DNA from: Solimonas sp964507195
Lineage (GTDB): Bacteria; Pseudomonadota; Gammaproteobacteria; Nevskiales; Nevskiaceae
Direction of reading: 5' to 3'
Assembly: GCA_964507195.1 (NCBI GenBank)
Contig: CAZDPA010000223.1
Coordinates: forward strand, 1 to 5,411
DNA: 5,411 nucleotides
In this document: in pieces, positions 1-5,287 of the stretch
Layout of the letters: the number at the start of each line of letters is the position of its first letter
Numbering within the stretch: position 1 is the stretch's first letter
Notes under the pieces: generated by a model
What the model saw: the letters and a program-made list of their open reading frames with translations, nothing else
What the model was told of the DNA's origin: nothing
Databases searched by the model: none
Position numbers and translations under genes: made by a program

Positions 1-242
1 GAATCAAAACGAATCACCGAACCGTCAGCGCGCTTGATCGGAAACTTGGTGCGGACGACAACTGCATCGTGCACTTCGCCCTTCTTGACCTTGCCGCGCG
101 GAATTGCATCCTTGATCGTGACCTTGATCAAGTCGCCCACGCCAGCGTAGCGACGGTAGGTCGAACCCTTGACCTGAATCACCTGCATCAGGCGCGCGCC
201 GCTGTTGTCGGCCGCAATCAGAAACGATTCTTGCTGAAGCAT
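1..242 (-). CDS. rplN: 50S ribosomal protein L14 (5' part, cut by window edge)
   Basis: L14 binds 23S rRNA at the subunit interface, where it takes part in bridge B8 with 16S rRNA. The window holds codons 1 to 80 of a protein usually about 122 residues long; the rest lies beyond base 1. Translation shows ADNSGAR near residue 11, RRYAGVGD near residue 29, then AIPRGKVKKGEV and DGSVIRFD, all family hallmarks. The ATG at 242 is preceded by AGGGAG (251-256) with 8 nt spacing, which lies inside the end of rpsQ. The TAA of rpsQ is only 3 nt upstream, so translation is probably coupled. In E. coli this gene opens the separate spc operon; here no room exists for a promoter in the gap. The first 30 residues are rather divergent (ARLMQVIQVKGSTYRR where most L14 proteins have a CIKVLGGS-like stretch). 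Family assignment is certain from the later motifs. Confidence 0.96.
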   Translation of the reverse strand, partial: MLQQESFLIAADNSGARLMQVIQVKGSTYRRYAGVGDLIKVTIKDAIPRGKVKKGEVHDAVVVRTKFPIKRADGSVIRFD

Positions 243-245
243 GAC

Positions 246-530
246 TTAGGCTCCCTGCTGCTGCAGTGCGCTGGCCTGTTCCAGCACTTCGACGAGGCAG
301 AAGTGCTTGGTGGCCGACAGCGGGCGGGTTTCGACGATCGCAACCAGGTCACCCTCGTTGCAGACATTGTTTTCGTCGTGCGCGTGCAGCTTGGTCGAAC
401 GGCGCAGCATCTTGCCGTAGACCGGGTGACGCTCCTTGCGCTCGACCAGAACCGTGATGGTCTTGTCAGCCTTGTTGCTGACGACGCGGCCGACGATGCG
501 GCGCTTGGCTTTGGTTTGTTCTTCGCTCAT
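246..530 (-). CDS. rpsQ: 30S ribosomal protein S17
   Basis: S17 is a primary 16S rRNA binding protein of the OB-fold type, acting early in assembly of the 5' domain of the small subunit. The 94-residue product shows the family pattern GRVVSNKADKTITVLVERK near residue 14, then HPVYGKMLRRSTKLHAHDENN and GDLVAIVETRPLSATKHF. It is about ten residues longer than the E. coli protein (84), mainly from a longer N-terminus and a Gln-rich tail (ASALQQQGA). The ATG overlaps the TGA of rpmC in ATGA (527-530), and no strong Shine-Dalgarno is seen, so it is probably translated by coupling to L29. It is the last gene of the classical S10 operon and runs into rplN after 3 nt. Confidence 0.97.
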   Translation of the reverse strand: MSEEQTKAKRRIVGRVVSNKADKTITVLVERKERHPVYGKMLRRSTKLHAHDENNVCNEGDLVAIVETRPLSATKHFCLVEVLEQASALQQQGA

Positions 531-745
531 GACGCGGACACCGTGTTCTTGGCCTGCTGAGCCATGACGGTCTTCAGACGGGCAATCTTCTTGCGCACGT
601 CGCGGACCAGATGGGATTGACCACCCTGACCCGTGGCCTGCTGCATGCGCAGATTGAACTGCTCCTTGCGCAAGGCTTCGAGTTCAGTTGCAAGACCCTG
701 CGTGTCTTTGGCGCGGAGGGACTTTGTATATTCCTGAGCTTTCAT
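527..745 (-). CDS. rpmC: 50S ribosomal protein L29
   Basis: L29 is a small two-helix protein beside L23 at the mouth of the peptide exit tunnel, contributing to the docking platform for nascent-chain factors. The 72-residue product has the family signature KEQFNLRMQQATGQ (residues about 27-40), followed by HLVRDVRKKIARLKTV, the second helix. E. coli L29 has 63 residues; the extra length is split between the N-terminal region (SLRAKDTQ) and the tail (QQAKNTVSAS). The start codon shares one base with the rplP stop (TAATG at 743-747) and the stop overlaps the rpsQ start by four bases. The upstream Shine-Dalgarno is weak, so re-initiation by ribosomes finishing L16 is the likely mode. Confidence 0.97.
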   Translation of the reverse strand: MKAQEYTKSLRAKDTQGLATELEALRKEQFNLRMQQATGQGGQSHLVRDVRKKIARLKTVMAQQAKNTVSAS

Positions 746-1158
746 TACATGATCGTCCGGTTGACGAACGTGGTTTTCACCGGCAGCTTCGCTGCTGCGA
801 GCCGGAAGGCCTCGCGCGCGGTGACTTCATCCACACCTTCCATTTCGTAAAGCACTTTGCCCGGCTGAACCTTGGCAACCCAGTACTCGACGTTGCCCTT
901 GCCGGAGCCCATGCGGACTTCGAGAGGCTTTTTGGTGACCGGCACGTCCGGGAAGATACGGATCCACACCTTGCCACCGCGCTTGATGTAGCGCGTGATG
1001 ACTCGGCGCGCCGCTTCAATCTGGCGTGCGGTGATGCGACCACGCTCGGTGGTCTTGAGGCCCCACTCGCCGAAGCTGACCTTGTTGCCGGTCAGCGCCA
1101 TGCCAGTGTTGGTGCCTTTACGTTGCTTGCGAAATTTTGTGCGCTTGGGCTGCAGCAT
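745..1158 (-). CDS. rplP: 50S ribosomal protein L16
   Basis: L16 joins late in large-subunit assembly and sits next to the A-site tRNA elbow and the peptidyl transferase centre. The product is 137 residues, against 136 in E. coli. It opens with the canonical MLQPKRTKFRKQRKG and continues with TARQIEAARR (residues about 43-52), VWIRIFPD, RMGSGKGNVEYWVA and a C-terminal AREAFRLAAAKLPVKTTF. Arg82 in the VRMG stretch corresponds to the arginine hydroxylated in E. coli L16 (Arg81 there); the residue is present, but whether the modifying enzyme exists here is unknown. The ATG at 1158 is preceded by GGAGAAG (1165-1171), 19 nt after the end of rpsC. Its TAA overlaps the rpmC start by one base. Confidence 0.98.
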   Translation of the reverse strand: MLQPKRTKFRKQRKGTNTGMALTGNKVSFGEWGLKTTERGRITARQIEAARRVITRYIKRGGKVWIRIFPDVPVTKKPLEVRMGSGKGNVEYWVAKVQPGKVLYEMEGVDEVTAREAFRLAAAKLPVKTTFVNRTIM

Positions 1159-1177
1159 TGCAGTCTTCTCCGTCGTC

Positions 1178-1864
1178 TTAGGCCGTTACGGCCTCGGCGG
1201 TTTCATTACGATCCTGGCGGCGTTCAGCTTCGAACACCTCACCCGTGAACACCCACACCTTGACGCCGATGATGCCGTACTGCGTGCGTGCTTCGCCGGT
1301 CGAATAATCGATGTGGGCGCGCAGGGTATGCAGAGGCACGCGGCCTTCGCGATACCACTCCGTACGAGCGATTTCGGCGCCGTTCAGACGGCCACCGACC
1401 TGAATTTTGATGCCGCCGGCACCGATGCGCATCGCGTTCTGCACGGCGCGCTTCATGGCGCGACGGAACATGATGCGACGCTCGAGCTGCTGAGCAACGC
1501 CATCGGCGATCAGCTTGGCGTCGAGTTCCGGCTTGCGGATCTCTTCGACCGAGAGGTGCACCGAATCAGTTTTGAGGCCCATGATCTTGGCCACTGCCTG
1601 CTTCAGCTTCTCGATGTCTTCGCCTTTCTTGCCGATGACAATGCCGGGGCGCGCCGTGTGAATCGTCACGCGGGCGGACTTGGAAGGACGATCGATCTGG
1701 ATGCGCGAGACCGATGCCTGGGCGAGCTTCTTCACAAGGTACTGGCGCACGGCCATGTCCTTGAGCAAGGTTTCGCCATAGGCGCTGCGCTCGGCGTACC
1801 AGTTCGAAGTCCACTTCGTGCTGATACCGAGGCGAAAACCGTTCGGATTGACTTTATGACCCAT
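1178..1864 (-). CDS. rpsC: 30S ribosomal protein S3
   Basis: S3 lies at the mRNA entry channel of the small subunit with S4 and S5, and contributes to mRNA unwinding. The 228-residue product (233 in E. coli) begins MGHKVNPNGFRLGI. It carries a type II KH domain with the GXXG-type loop GIVIGKKGE at residues 74-82 and the helix FRRAMKRAVQNAMR near 133. Arg134, Arg135 and Lys138 align with E. coli Arg131, Arg132 and Lys135, which are linked to the helicase activity. The C-terminal domain follows, with EIARTEWYREGRVPLHTL. A three-residue insertion in KTDSVHLSVEE shifts numbering. The tail is short and acidic (NETAEAVTA), not the lysine-rich tail of E. coli. AGAGAG (1869-1874) is a moderate ribosome binding site; the gap from rplV is 29 nt. 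Confidence 0.98.
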   Translation of the reverse strand: MGHKVNPNGFRLGISTKWTSNWYAERSAYGETLLKDMAVRQYLVKKLAQASVSRIQIDRPSKSARVTIHTARPGIVIGKKGEDIEKLKQAVAKIMGLKTDSVHLSVEEIRKPELDAKLIADGVAQQLERRIMFRRAMKRAVQNAMRIGAGGIKIQVGGRLNGAEIARTEWYREGRVPLHTLRAHIDYSTGEARTQYGIIGVKVWVFTGEVFEAERRQDRNETAEAVTA

Positions 1865-1893
1865 GGTTCTCTCTTGCAGTTGACGTCGACGGC

Positions 1894-2229
1894 TTAGTGG
1901 CCGTCAGACACCCTGATCGTGATGTGGCTGGTCGGCTTGACGATACGGTCAGCACGGCCCTTCGCGCGCGGCATGATGCGCTTGAGGACCGGGCCCTGGT
2001 CGATGAAGATTTCAGCAACCTTCAGTTCATCGACATCGGCGCCATGATTGTTTTCGGCGTTGGCAATCGCGGATTCCAGAACCTTGCGGATCAGGCCGGC
2101 CGGCTTGCGCGTCGAGAACTTCAAAATGTTCAGAGCTTCGTCAACCTTCTTGCCGCGGACCAGATCAGCAATCACGCGGCCCTTCTTGGGCGACAGACGA
2201 ACGAACTTCAAAACGGCTTGAGTCTGCAT
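1894..2229 (-). CDS. rplV: 50S ribosomal protein L22
   Basis: L22 binds all domains of 23S rRNA; its long beta hairpin forms the narrow part of the peptide exit tunnel together with the L4 loop. The product is 111 residues, against 110 in E. coli. Visible are SPKKGRVIADLVRGK (residues about 13-27), LESAIANAENNHGAD (51-65) and the hairpin GPVLKRIMPRAKGRAD (79-94), ending in TSHITIRVSD. The hairpin tip is intact: Leu82-Lys83-Arg84 corresponds to the MKR whose deletion gives macrolide resistance in E. coli. This matters because its partner loop in L4 is shortened in this window. The ribosome binding site AAGGA (2236-2240) overlaps the rpsS stop codon with 6 nt spacing to ATG, suggesting coupling. 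Confidence 0.98.
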   Translation of the reverse strand: MQTQAVLKFVRLSPKKGRVIADLVRGKKVDEALNILKFSTRKPAGLIRKVLESAIANAENNHGADVDELKVAEIFIDQGPVLKRIMPRAKGRADRIVKPTSHITIRVSDGH

Positions 2230-2238
2230 GGCTGATCC

Positions 2239-2511
2239 TTACTTGGAAGCCTTGTCGGCCGCGTGACCCTTGAAGGTCCGCGTCGGCGCAAATTCGCCGA
2301 GCTTGTGGCCAACCATGTTGTCGGTAACGAACACCGGCATGTGCTGCTTGCCGTTGTGCACCTGGATCGTCAGACCGACGAAATCAGGCGTGATCATGGA
2401 ACGGCGCGACCAGGTCTTGATCGGACGCTTGACTCGCTGCGACTGCATATCTTCCACCTTCTTGGCGATATGGTGGTCGACGAACGGGCCCTTCTTAACG
2501 GAACGTGGCAT
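2239..2511 (-). CDS. rpsS: 30S ribosomal protein S19
   Basis: S19 is in the head of the small subunit, pairs with S13, and contacts the large subunit through bridge B1a. The 90-residue product (92 in E. coli) shows MPRSVKKGPFVDHHIAKKVE at the start, KTWSRRSMI near residue 33, VHNGKQHMPVFVTDNMVGHKLGEF and the closing APTRTFKGHAADK. All the conserved basic positions of the family can be seen. The VDHHIAKKVE and TWSRRSMI variants resemble those of xanthomonad S19 as remembered. The ATG at 2511 follows AGGA (2521-2524) at 9 nt, 15 nt after the rplB stop. Confidence 0.98.
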   Translation of the reverse strand: MPRSVKKGPFVDHHIAKKVEDMQSQRVKRPIKTWSRRSMITPDFVGLTIQVHNGKQHMPVFVTDNMVGHKLGEFAPTRTFKGHAADKASK

Positions 2512-2526
2512 GGCCTAGTGTCCTGC

Positions 2527-3360
2527 TTACTTCTTCGAATGGCGGCTACGCACGATGAACTTCTGCGTGCGCTTGTTGTTGCGGGTCTTGAGGCCCTTGG
2601 CCTGCTGACCCCAGGGGCTGACCGGATGCGGGTTGCCCTGACCGGAACGGCCTTCACCACCACCATGCGGATGGTCGACCGGGTTCATGACGACACCACG
2701 GACGGTCGGACGAATGCCCAGCCAACGCTTGGCACCGGCCTTGCCGAACTGGCGAAGGTTGTGCTCGTTGTTGCTGACTTCACCGACGGCTGCGCGGCAC
2801 TCGGCCAGCACCTTGCGCATTTCGCCAGAGCGAAGGCGCAGCGAGACGTACTCGCCATCGCGGGCGACCAGCTGCACGGCGGCGCCGGCGGAGCGCGCAA
2901 TCTGCGCGCCCTTGCCCGGACGCATCTCGACGCAGTGAATGGTCGAACCCAGCGGGATGTTGCGCATCGGCAGAACATTGCCCGGCTTGATCGGCGCGTC
3001 GGAACCCGATTGCACCGTGTCGCCTTCGGCCATGCCACGCGAGGCAATGATGTAGGCGCGCTCGCCGTCGGCGTAGCACAGCAGCGCGATGTGGGCAGAA
3101 CGGTTCGGATCGTATTCGATGCGCTCAACCTTGGCCGGGATGCCGTCCTTGGTGCGCTTGAAATCGACGACGCGATAGTGCTGCTTGTGCCCACCGCCCT
3201 TGTGGCGGGTAGTGATGTGACCGTTGTTGTTACGGCCACCGTTACGCTTCTGCTTCTCGAGCAGCGGGGCGTGCGGTTCGCCCTTCCACAGACCCGGGGT
3301 GACCACTTTGACAACGTGGCGGGTACCCGGAGATGTCGGCCGCAGTTTGACCAATGGCAT
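2527..3360 (-). CDS. rplB: 50S ribosomal protein L2
   Basis: L2 is one of the most conserved large-subunit proteins, needed for subunit association and peptidyl transferase activity. The 277-residue product (273 in E. coli) contains PTSPGTRHVVKVV (residues 8-20), GGRNNNGHITTRHKGGGHK (41-59), the OB-fold and SH3-like domains with EYDPNRSAHIAL and GAQIARSAGA. The C-terminal MNPVDHPHGGGEGR follows at 225-238. His230 there is the residue called His229 in E. coli work on peptidyl transferase. After the glycine-rich motif it has SGQGNPHPVSPWG, longer than the E. coli NFGKHPVTPWG. GAGGA (3368-3372) lies 7 nt before ATG, just after the rplW stop (12-nt gap). Confidence 0.99.
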   Translation of the reverse strand: MPLVKLRPTSPGTRHVVKVVTPGLWKGEPHAPLLEKQKRNGGRNNNGHITTRHKGGGHKQHYRVVDFKRTKDGIPAKVERIEYDPNRSAHIALLCYADGERAYIIASRGMAEGDTVQSGSDAPIKPGNVLPMRNIPLGSTIHCVEMRPGKGAQIARSAGAAVQLVARDGEYVSLRLRSGEMRKVLAECRAAVGEVSNNEHNLRQFGKAGAKRWLGIRPTVRGVVMNPVDHPHGGGEGRSGQGNPHPVSPWGQQAKGLKTRNNKRTQKFIVRSRHSKK

Positions 3361-3372
3361 GGTCTCGTCCTC

Positions 3373-3690
3373 TTAGTTCGCGCCGCCGGCCAGGAAGTCG
3401 ATTTCCTGACCCTGGGCGAGCGTGACGTAAGCCTTCTTCCAATCCGAGCGGCGGCCGATGGACTGGCCGAAACGCTTGGTCTTGCCCTTCACGTTGCTCG
3501 TGCGAACTTCTTCAACCTTGACGCTGAAGAGCTTCTCGACGGCAAGCTTGATTTCGGGCTTCTCGGCGTCGCGGAGTACCTTGAACACGGCGGTGTTCGA
3601 CTTTTCAGCCGCGCGCGTGCCCTTTTCGGAAATCACCGGTCCGAGGATCACCTGATGCAGGCGATCAACTGCTGACTTGTACTTGCTCAT
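3373..3690 (-). CDS. rplW: 50S ribosomal protein L23
   Basis: L23 sits at the exit of the peptide tunnel and is the docking site for trigger factor and SRP. The 105-residue product (100 in E. coli) has GPVISEKGTRAAEKSNT at residues 17-33, in which Glu22 aligns with E. coli Glu18, the trigger-factor contact. It continues with KLAVEKLFSVKVEEVRT and GRRSDWKKAYVTLAQGQEID. The N-terminus is four residues longer than in E. coli (MSKYKSAVDRLHQ); no other in-frame ATG fits better. The start overlaps the rplD stop by ATGA (3687-3690), and a strong GGAGG (3701-3705) lies 10 nt upstream inside rplD, so translation probably starts both directly and by coupling. Confidence 0.98.
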   Translation of the reverse strand: MSKYKSAVDRLHQVILGPVISEKGTRAAEKSNTAVFKVLRDAEKPEIKLAVEKLFSVKVEEVRTSNVKGKTKRFGQSIGRRSDWKKAYVTLAQGQEIDFLAGGAN

Positions 3691-4280
3691 TGCAGCCAGG
3701 CCTCCAGCTTCTTGACCGCGTCAGCCGTCATCAGCACTTTCTTGTGGCTGAGCAGCGTGACCGGGTTGATCGCCTCGACGTCGCATACGGCAACATGCGG
3801 GATGTTGCGGGCGGAGAGGAACAGGTTGGTGTCCAGTTCGCCGGTGACGATCAGGATGTCGTTGGCCTCGAGCTTGGCGAGCTGGGCGCTCAGGCTCTTG
3901 GTCTTGGCAGCTTCGACCGTGAAGGTCTCGGCGACGATCAGGTGACCCTGACGGGTCAGTTCGGCAACGATCGAGCGGATGGCGCCGCGATACATCTTGC
4001 GGTTGACCTTCTGCGAGAAATCGCGCGGAACCGCAGCGAAGGTCTTGCCGCCGCCACGCCACAGCGGCGAGCGGATCGAGCCGGCGCGTGCGCGGCCGGT
4101 GCCCTTCTGCTTGCCGCCGCCGGAAACCATAGCCTTGCTCTTCTGCGCCTTGGTGCCCGCGCGACCGCCCGCCAGGTACGCGGTAACGACCTGGTGAATC
4201 AGGGGTTCGTTGTAGTCGACCCCGAAGATCGCGTCGGAAACGCTGAGTTTGGCGGTGCTGTTATGTAGTTGAATATCCAT
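3687..4280 (-). CDS. rplD: 50S ribosomal protein L4 with shortened tunnel loop
   Basis: L4 is an early 23S rRNA binding protein whose extended loop lines the peptide exit tunnel opposite the L22 hairpin; in E. coli it also represses the S10 operon through its long leader. The 197-residue product aligns along its length with E. coli L4 (201): FGVDYNEPLIHQVV, AGTKAQKSKA, GTGRARAGSIRSPLWRGGGKTFA, SQKVNRKMYRGAIRSI, VTGELDTNLFLSARN and MTADAVKKLEAWL. The only length difference I can place is at the loop. GGGK (54-57) runs straight into QKGTGRAR (58-65), where E. coli and most bacteria have KPWR between. The junction is at bases 4109/4110, and four codons appear to be missing in frame. The E. coli Lys63 position (erythromycin resistance site) is kept as Lys59. 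The start follows a weak GGGGA (4290-4294) at 9 nt. Identity is certain; the deletion is inferred by comparison. Confidence 0.97.
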   Translation of the reverse strand: MDIQLHNSTAKLSVSDAIFGVDYNEPLIHQVVTAYLAGGRAGTKAQKSKAMVSGGGKQKGTGRARAGSIRSPLWRGGGKTFAAVPRDFSQKVNRKMYRGAIRSIVAELTRQGHLIVAETFTVEAAKTKSLSAQLAKLEANDILIVTGELDTNLFLSARNIPHVAVCDVEAINPVTLLSHKKVLMTADAVKKLEAWLQ

Positions 4281-4302
4281 AGCCGTTTTTCCCCAGTGAG
4301 CC

Positions 4303-4323
4303 TTATGCCTTCACCGTGGGGCG
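4303..4323 (-). other. Out-of-frame remnant of the L3 C-terminus
   Basis: Read on the minus strand from 4323, the codons CGC CCC ACG GTG AAG GCA TAA give RPTVKA-stop, closely matching the usual bacterial L3 ending (E. coli: KPAVKA). They are one frame away from the rplC reading frame, which stops at 4311 inside this stretch. This is seen directly. That it is the original tail displaced by a small deletion is inference. Around ten residues (D-hydrophobic-hydrophobic-V-R-P-x-V-K-A) normally follow the GAT.G motif. Confidence 0.7.
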
Positions 4324-4928
4324 CCATTCGTAGCGCCCGGCACAGCCCCCTTGACCAACAGGAGGTTGCGTTCGTTATCAATCTTGACCAGGTCAAGGTT
4401 CAGCGCGGTGACATGGTCAGAACCCATGTGGCCGCCCATCTTCTTGCCCTTGAATACGCGACCCGGACTCTGACGCTGACCGATAGAGCCAGGCGAACGA
4501 TGCGAGAGCGAGTTACCGTGGGATGCGCGACCACCGCGGAAACCCCAACGCTTCACCACACCCGCCGTACCCTTGCCCTTGGAGACGCCGCTGACGTCGA
4601 CCGCCTTTACGCCGTCGAAGCTGTCAACCTTGATCTCCGAACCCGTCGTCAGGTCTGCGCCTTCGTTATCTTCGAGGCGGATTTCCCAGACACTGCGACC
4701 GGCGGCAACGCCAGCCTTCTTGAAGTGACCTGCCTGCGCCTTGGTGACGTGACTGGCCTTCTTCTCACCGACGGCGACCTGTACAGCGCGGTAGCCATCG
4801 TTCTCTACAGTCTTGACCTGAGACACGCGGTTAGGCGTGCACTCAATAACGGTCACCGGAATGGCAGCCCCGGCATCGGTGAAGATGCGGGTCATACCGA
4901 CCTTGCGGCCCACAATTGCGATCGTCAT
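4311..4928 (-). CDS. rplC: 50S ribosomal protein L3 with altered C-terminus
   Basis: L3 starts large-subunit assembly and sends a long loop toward the peptidyl transferase centre. The 205-residue product (209 in E. coli) has GRKVGMTRIFTDAG (residues 7-20), AIPVTVIE, KAGVAAGRSVWEIR, then VSKGKGTAGVVKRWGF (115-130), HGNSLSHRSPGSIGQRQSPG (138-157) and GKKMGGHMG. Gln153 aligns with E. coli Gln150, the residue methylated by PrmB. Up to GAVPGATNG (194-202) it is canonical, but it then ends APR-stop at 4311. The usual ending, RPTVKA-stop, is present in the -1 frame at 4303-4323. Net loss of 1 mod 3 bases is implied; a loss of about 13 bases would fit the usual length best. AAGGAG (4935-4940) overlaps the rpsJ stop with 6 nt spacing to ATG. 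The gap to rplD is 30 nt, or 22 nt from the presumed old stop. Confidence 0.96.
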   Translation of the reverse strand: MTIAIVGRKVGMTRIFTDAGAAIPVTVIECTPNRVSQVKTVENDGYRAVQVAVGEKKASHVTKAQAGHFKKAGVAAGRSVWEIRLEDNEGADLTTGSEIKVDSFDGVKAVDVSGVSKGKGTAGVVKRWGFRGGRASHGNSLSHRSPGSIGQRQSPGRVFKGKKMGGHMGSDHVTALNLDLVKIDNERNLLLVKGAVPGATNGAPR

Positions 4929-4938
4929 GGCAGTCTCC

Positions 4939-5256
4939 TTAGCTCAGCGAGATCTGAACTTCGACGCCCGCAGGCAGGTCGAGTTTGGAGAGCGCGTCCA
5001 CGGTCTTTTCCGTGGGATCGACGATCTGCATGAGCCGCTTGTGCGTGCGGATTTCGTACTGGTCACGCGCGTCCTTGTCGACGTGCGGCGATACCAGGAT
5101 GGTGAAGCGTTCCTTGCGCGTGGGCAGCGGGATGGGCCCGCGCACGACGGCGCCGGTACGCTTCGCGGTTTCAACGATCTCACGAGCCGACTTGTCAATC
5201 AGTCGGTGATCGAAAGCCTTGAGCCGGATGCGAATAGATTGGCTTGTCGCGGCCAT
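4939..5256 (-). CDS. rpsJ: 30S ribosomal protein S10 / transcription factor NusE
   Basis: S10 is a head protein of the small subunit. As NusE it pairs with NusB on boxA RNA in rRNA antitermination, and it links NusG to the leading ribosome. The 105-residue product (103 in E. coli) carries IRIRLKAFDHRLIDKSA (residues 8-24), EIVETAKRTGA, the canonical GPIPLPTRKERFT and SPHVDKDARDQYEIRTHKR, and ends GVEVQISLS. The ATG at 5256 has GGAAG (5264-5268) 7 nt upstream. No in-frame upstream start fits. It is the first gene of the S10 operon, 96 nt after tuf. A sigma70-like promoter and a boxA-like element lie directly upstream, so this Nus-factor gene may be controlled by the complex that it helps form. 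Confidence 0.99.
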   Translation of the reverse strand: MAATSQSIRIRLKAFDHRLIDKSAREIVETAKRTGAVVRGPIPLPTRKERFTILVSPHVDKDARDQYEIRTHKRLMQIVDPTEKTVDALSKLDLPAGVEVQISLS

Positions 5257-5269
5257 GCTGTGTCTTCCG

Positions 5270-5281
5270 GATTAAAGAGCG
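5270..5281 (-). promoter_or_regulatory. boxA-like NusB/NusE (S10) binding element in the rpsJ leader
   Basis: On the minus strand this reads CGCTCTTTAATC. The core GCTCTTTAA (5272-5280) matches the E. coli rrn boxA TGCTCTTTAACA without mismatch over nine bases; the flanking bases differ. boxA RNA is bound by NusB with NusE, and rpsJ encodes NusE. The element ends one base before the rpsJ Shine-Dalgarno (GGAAG, 5264-5268), so a bound complex would overlap the ribosome landing site. A nine-base match has some chance of being accidental, but the location upstream of a Nus-factor gene raises its weight. UCUU in boxA can also pair with AAGA at the Shine-Dalgarno (4 bp, weak). Confidence 0.6.
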
Positions 5282-5287
5282 TGGAGC

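Noticed and set aside
1865..1893. The rplV-rpsC gap carries the short palindromes GTCGAC and GACGTC
   Set aside because: Six-base overlapping palindromes are expected by chance in GC-rich DNA, and the gap otherwise holds only the rpsC ribosome binding site.
995..1897. A 300-codon open frame on the plus strand, antisense to rplP and rpsC
   Set aside because: Same reasoning: shadow of rpsC and rplP, low-complexity composition and no ribosome binding site or family motif that I can see.
1966..1995. Possible companion deletion in the L22 tunnel hairpin, looked for because of the L4 loop change
   Set aside because: The hairpin GPVLKRIMPRAKGRAD is complete and full length, with the LKR positions matching the E. 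coli MKR site.
3361..3372. Possible internal promoters or terminators in the short gaps between the r-protein genes
   Set aside because: Gaps of 9 to 30 nt contain ribosome binding sites and no hairpin plus U-tract or paired -35/-10 match.
2263..3675. A 470-codon open frame on the plus strand, antisense to rpsS, rplB and rplW
   Set aside because: It lies wholly opposite confidently identified r-protein genes, shows no recognisable domain, and such long antisense frames are expected where GC-rich, codon-biased genes lack stop codons on the opposite strand.
4269..5033. A 254-codon plus-strand frame opposite rplC
   Set aside because: Antisense shadow of L3 and the L3-S10 junction with no family features.
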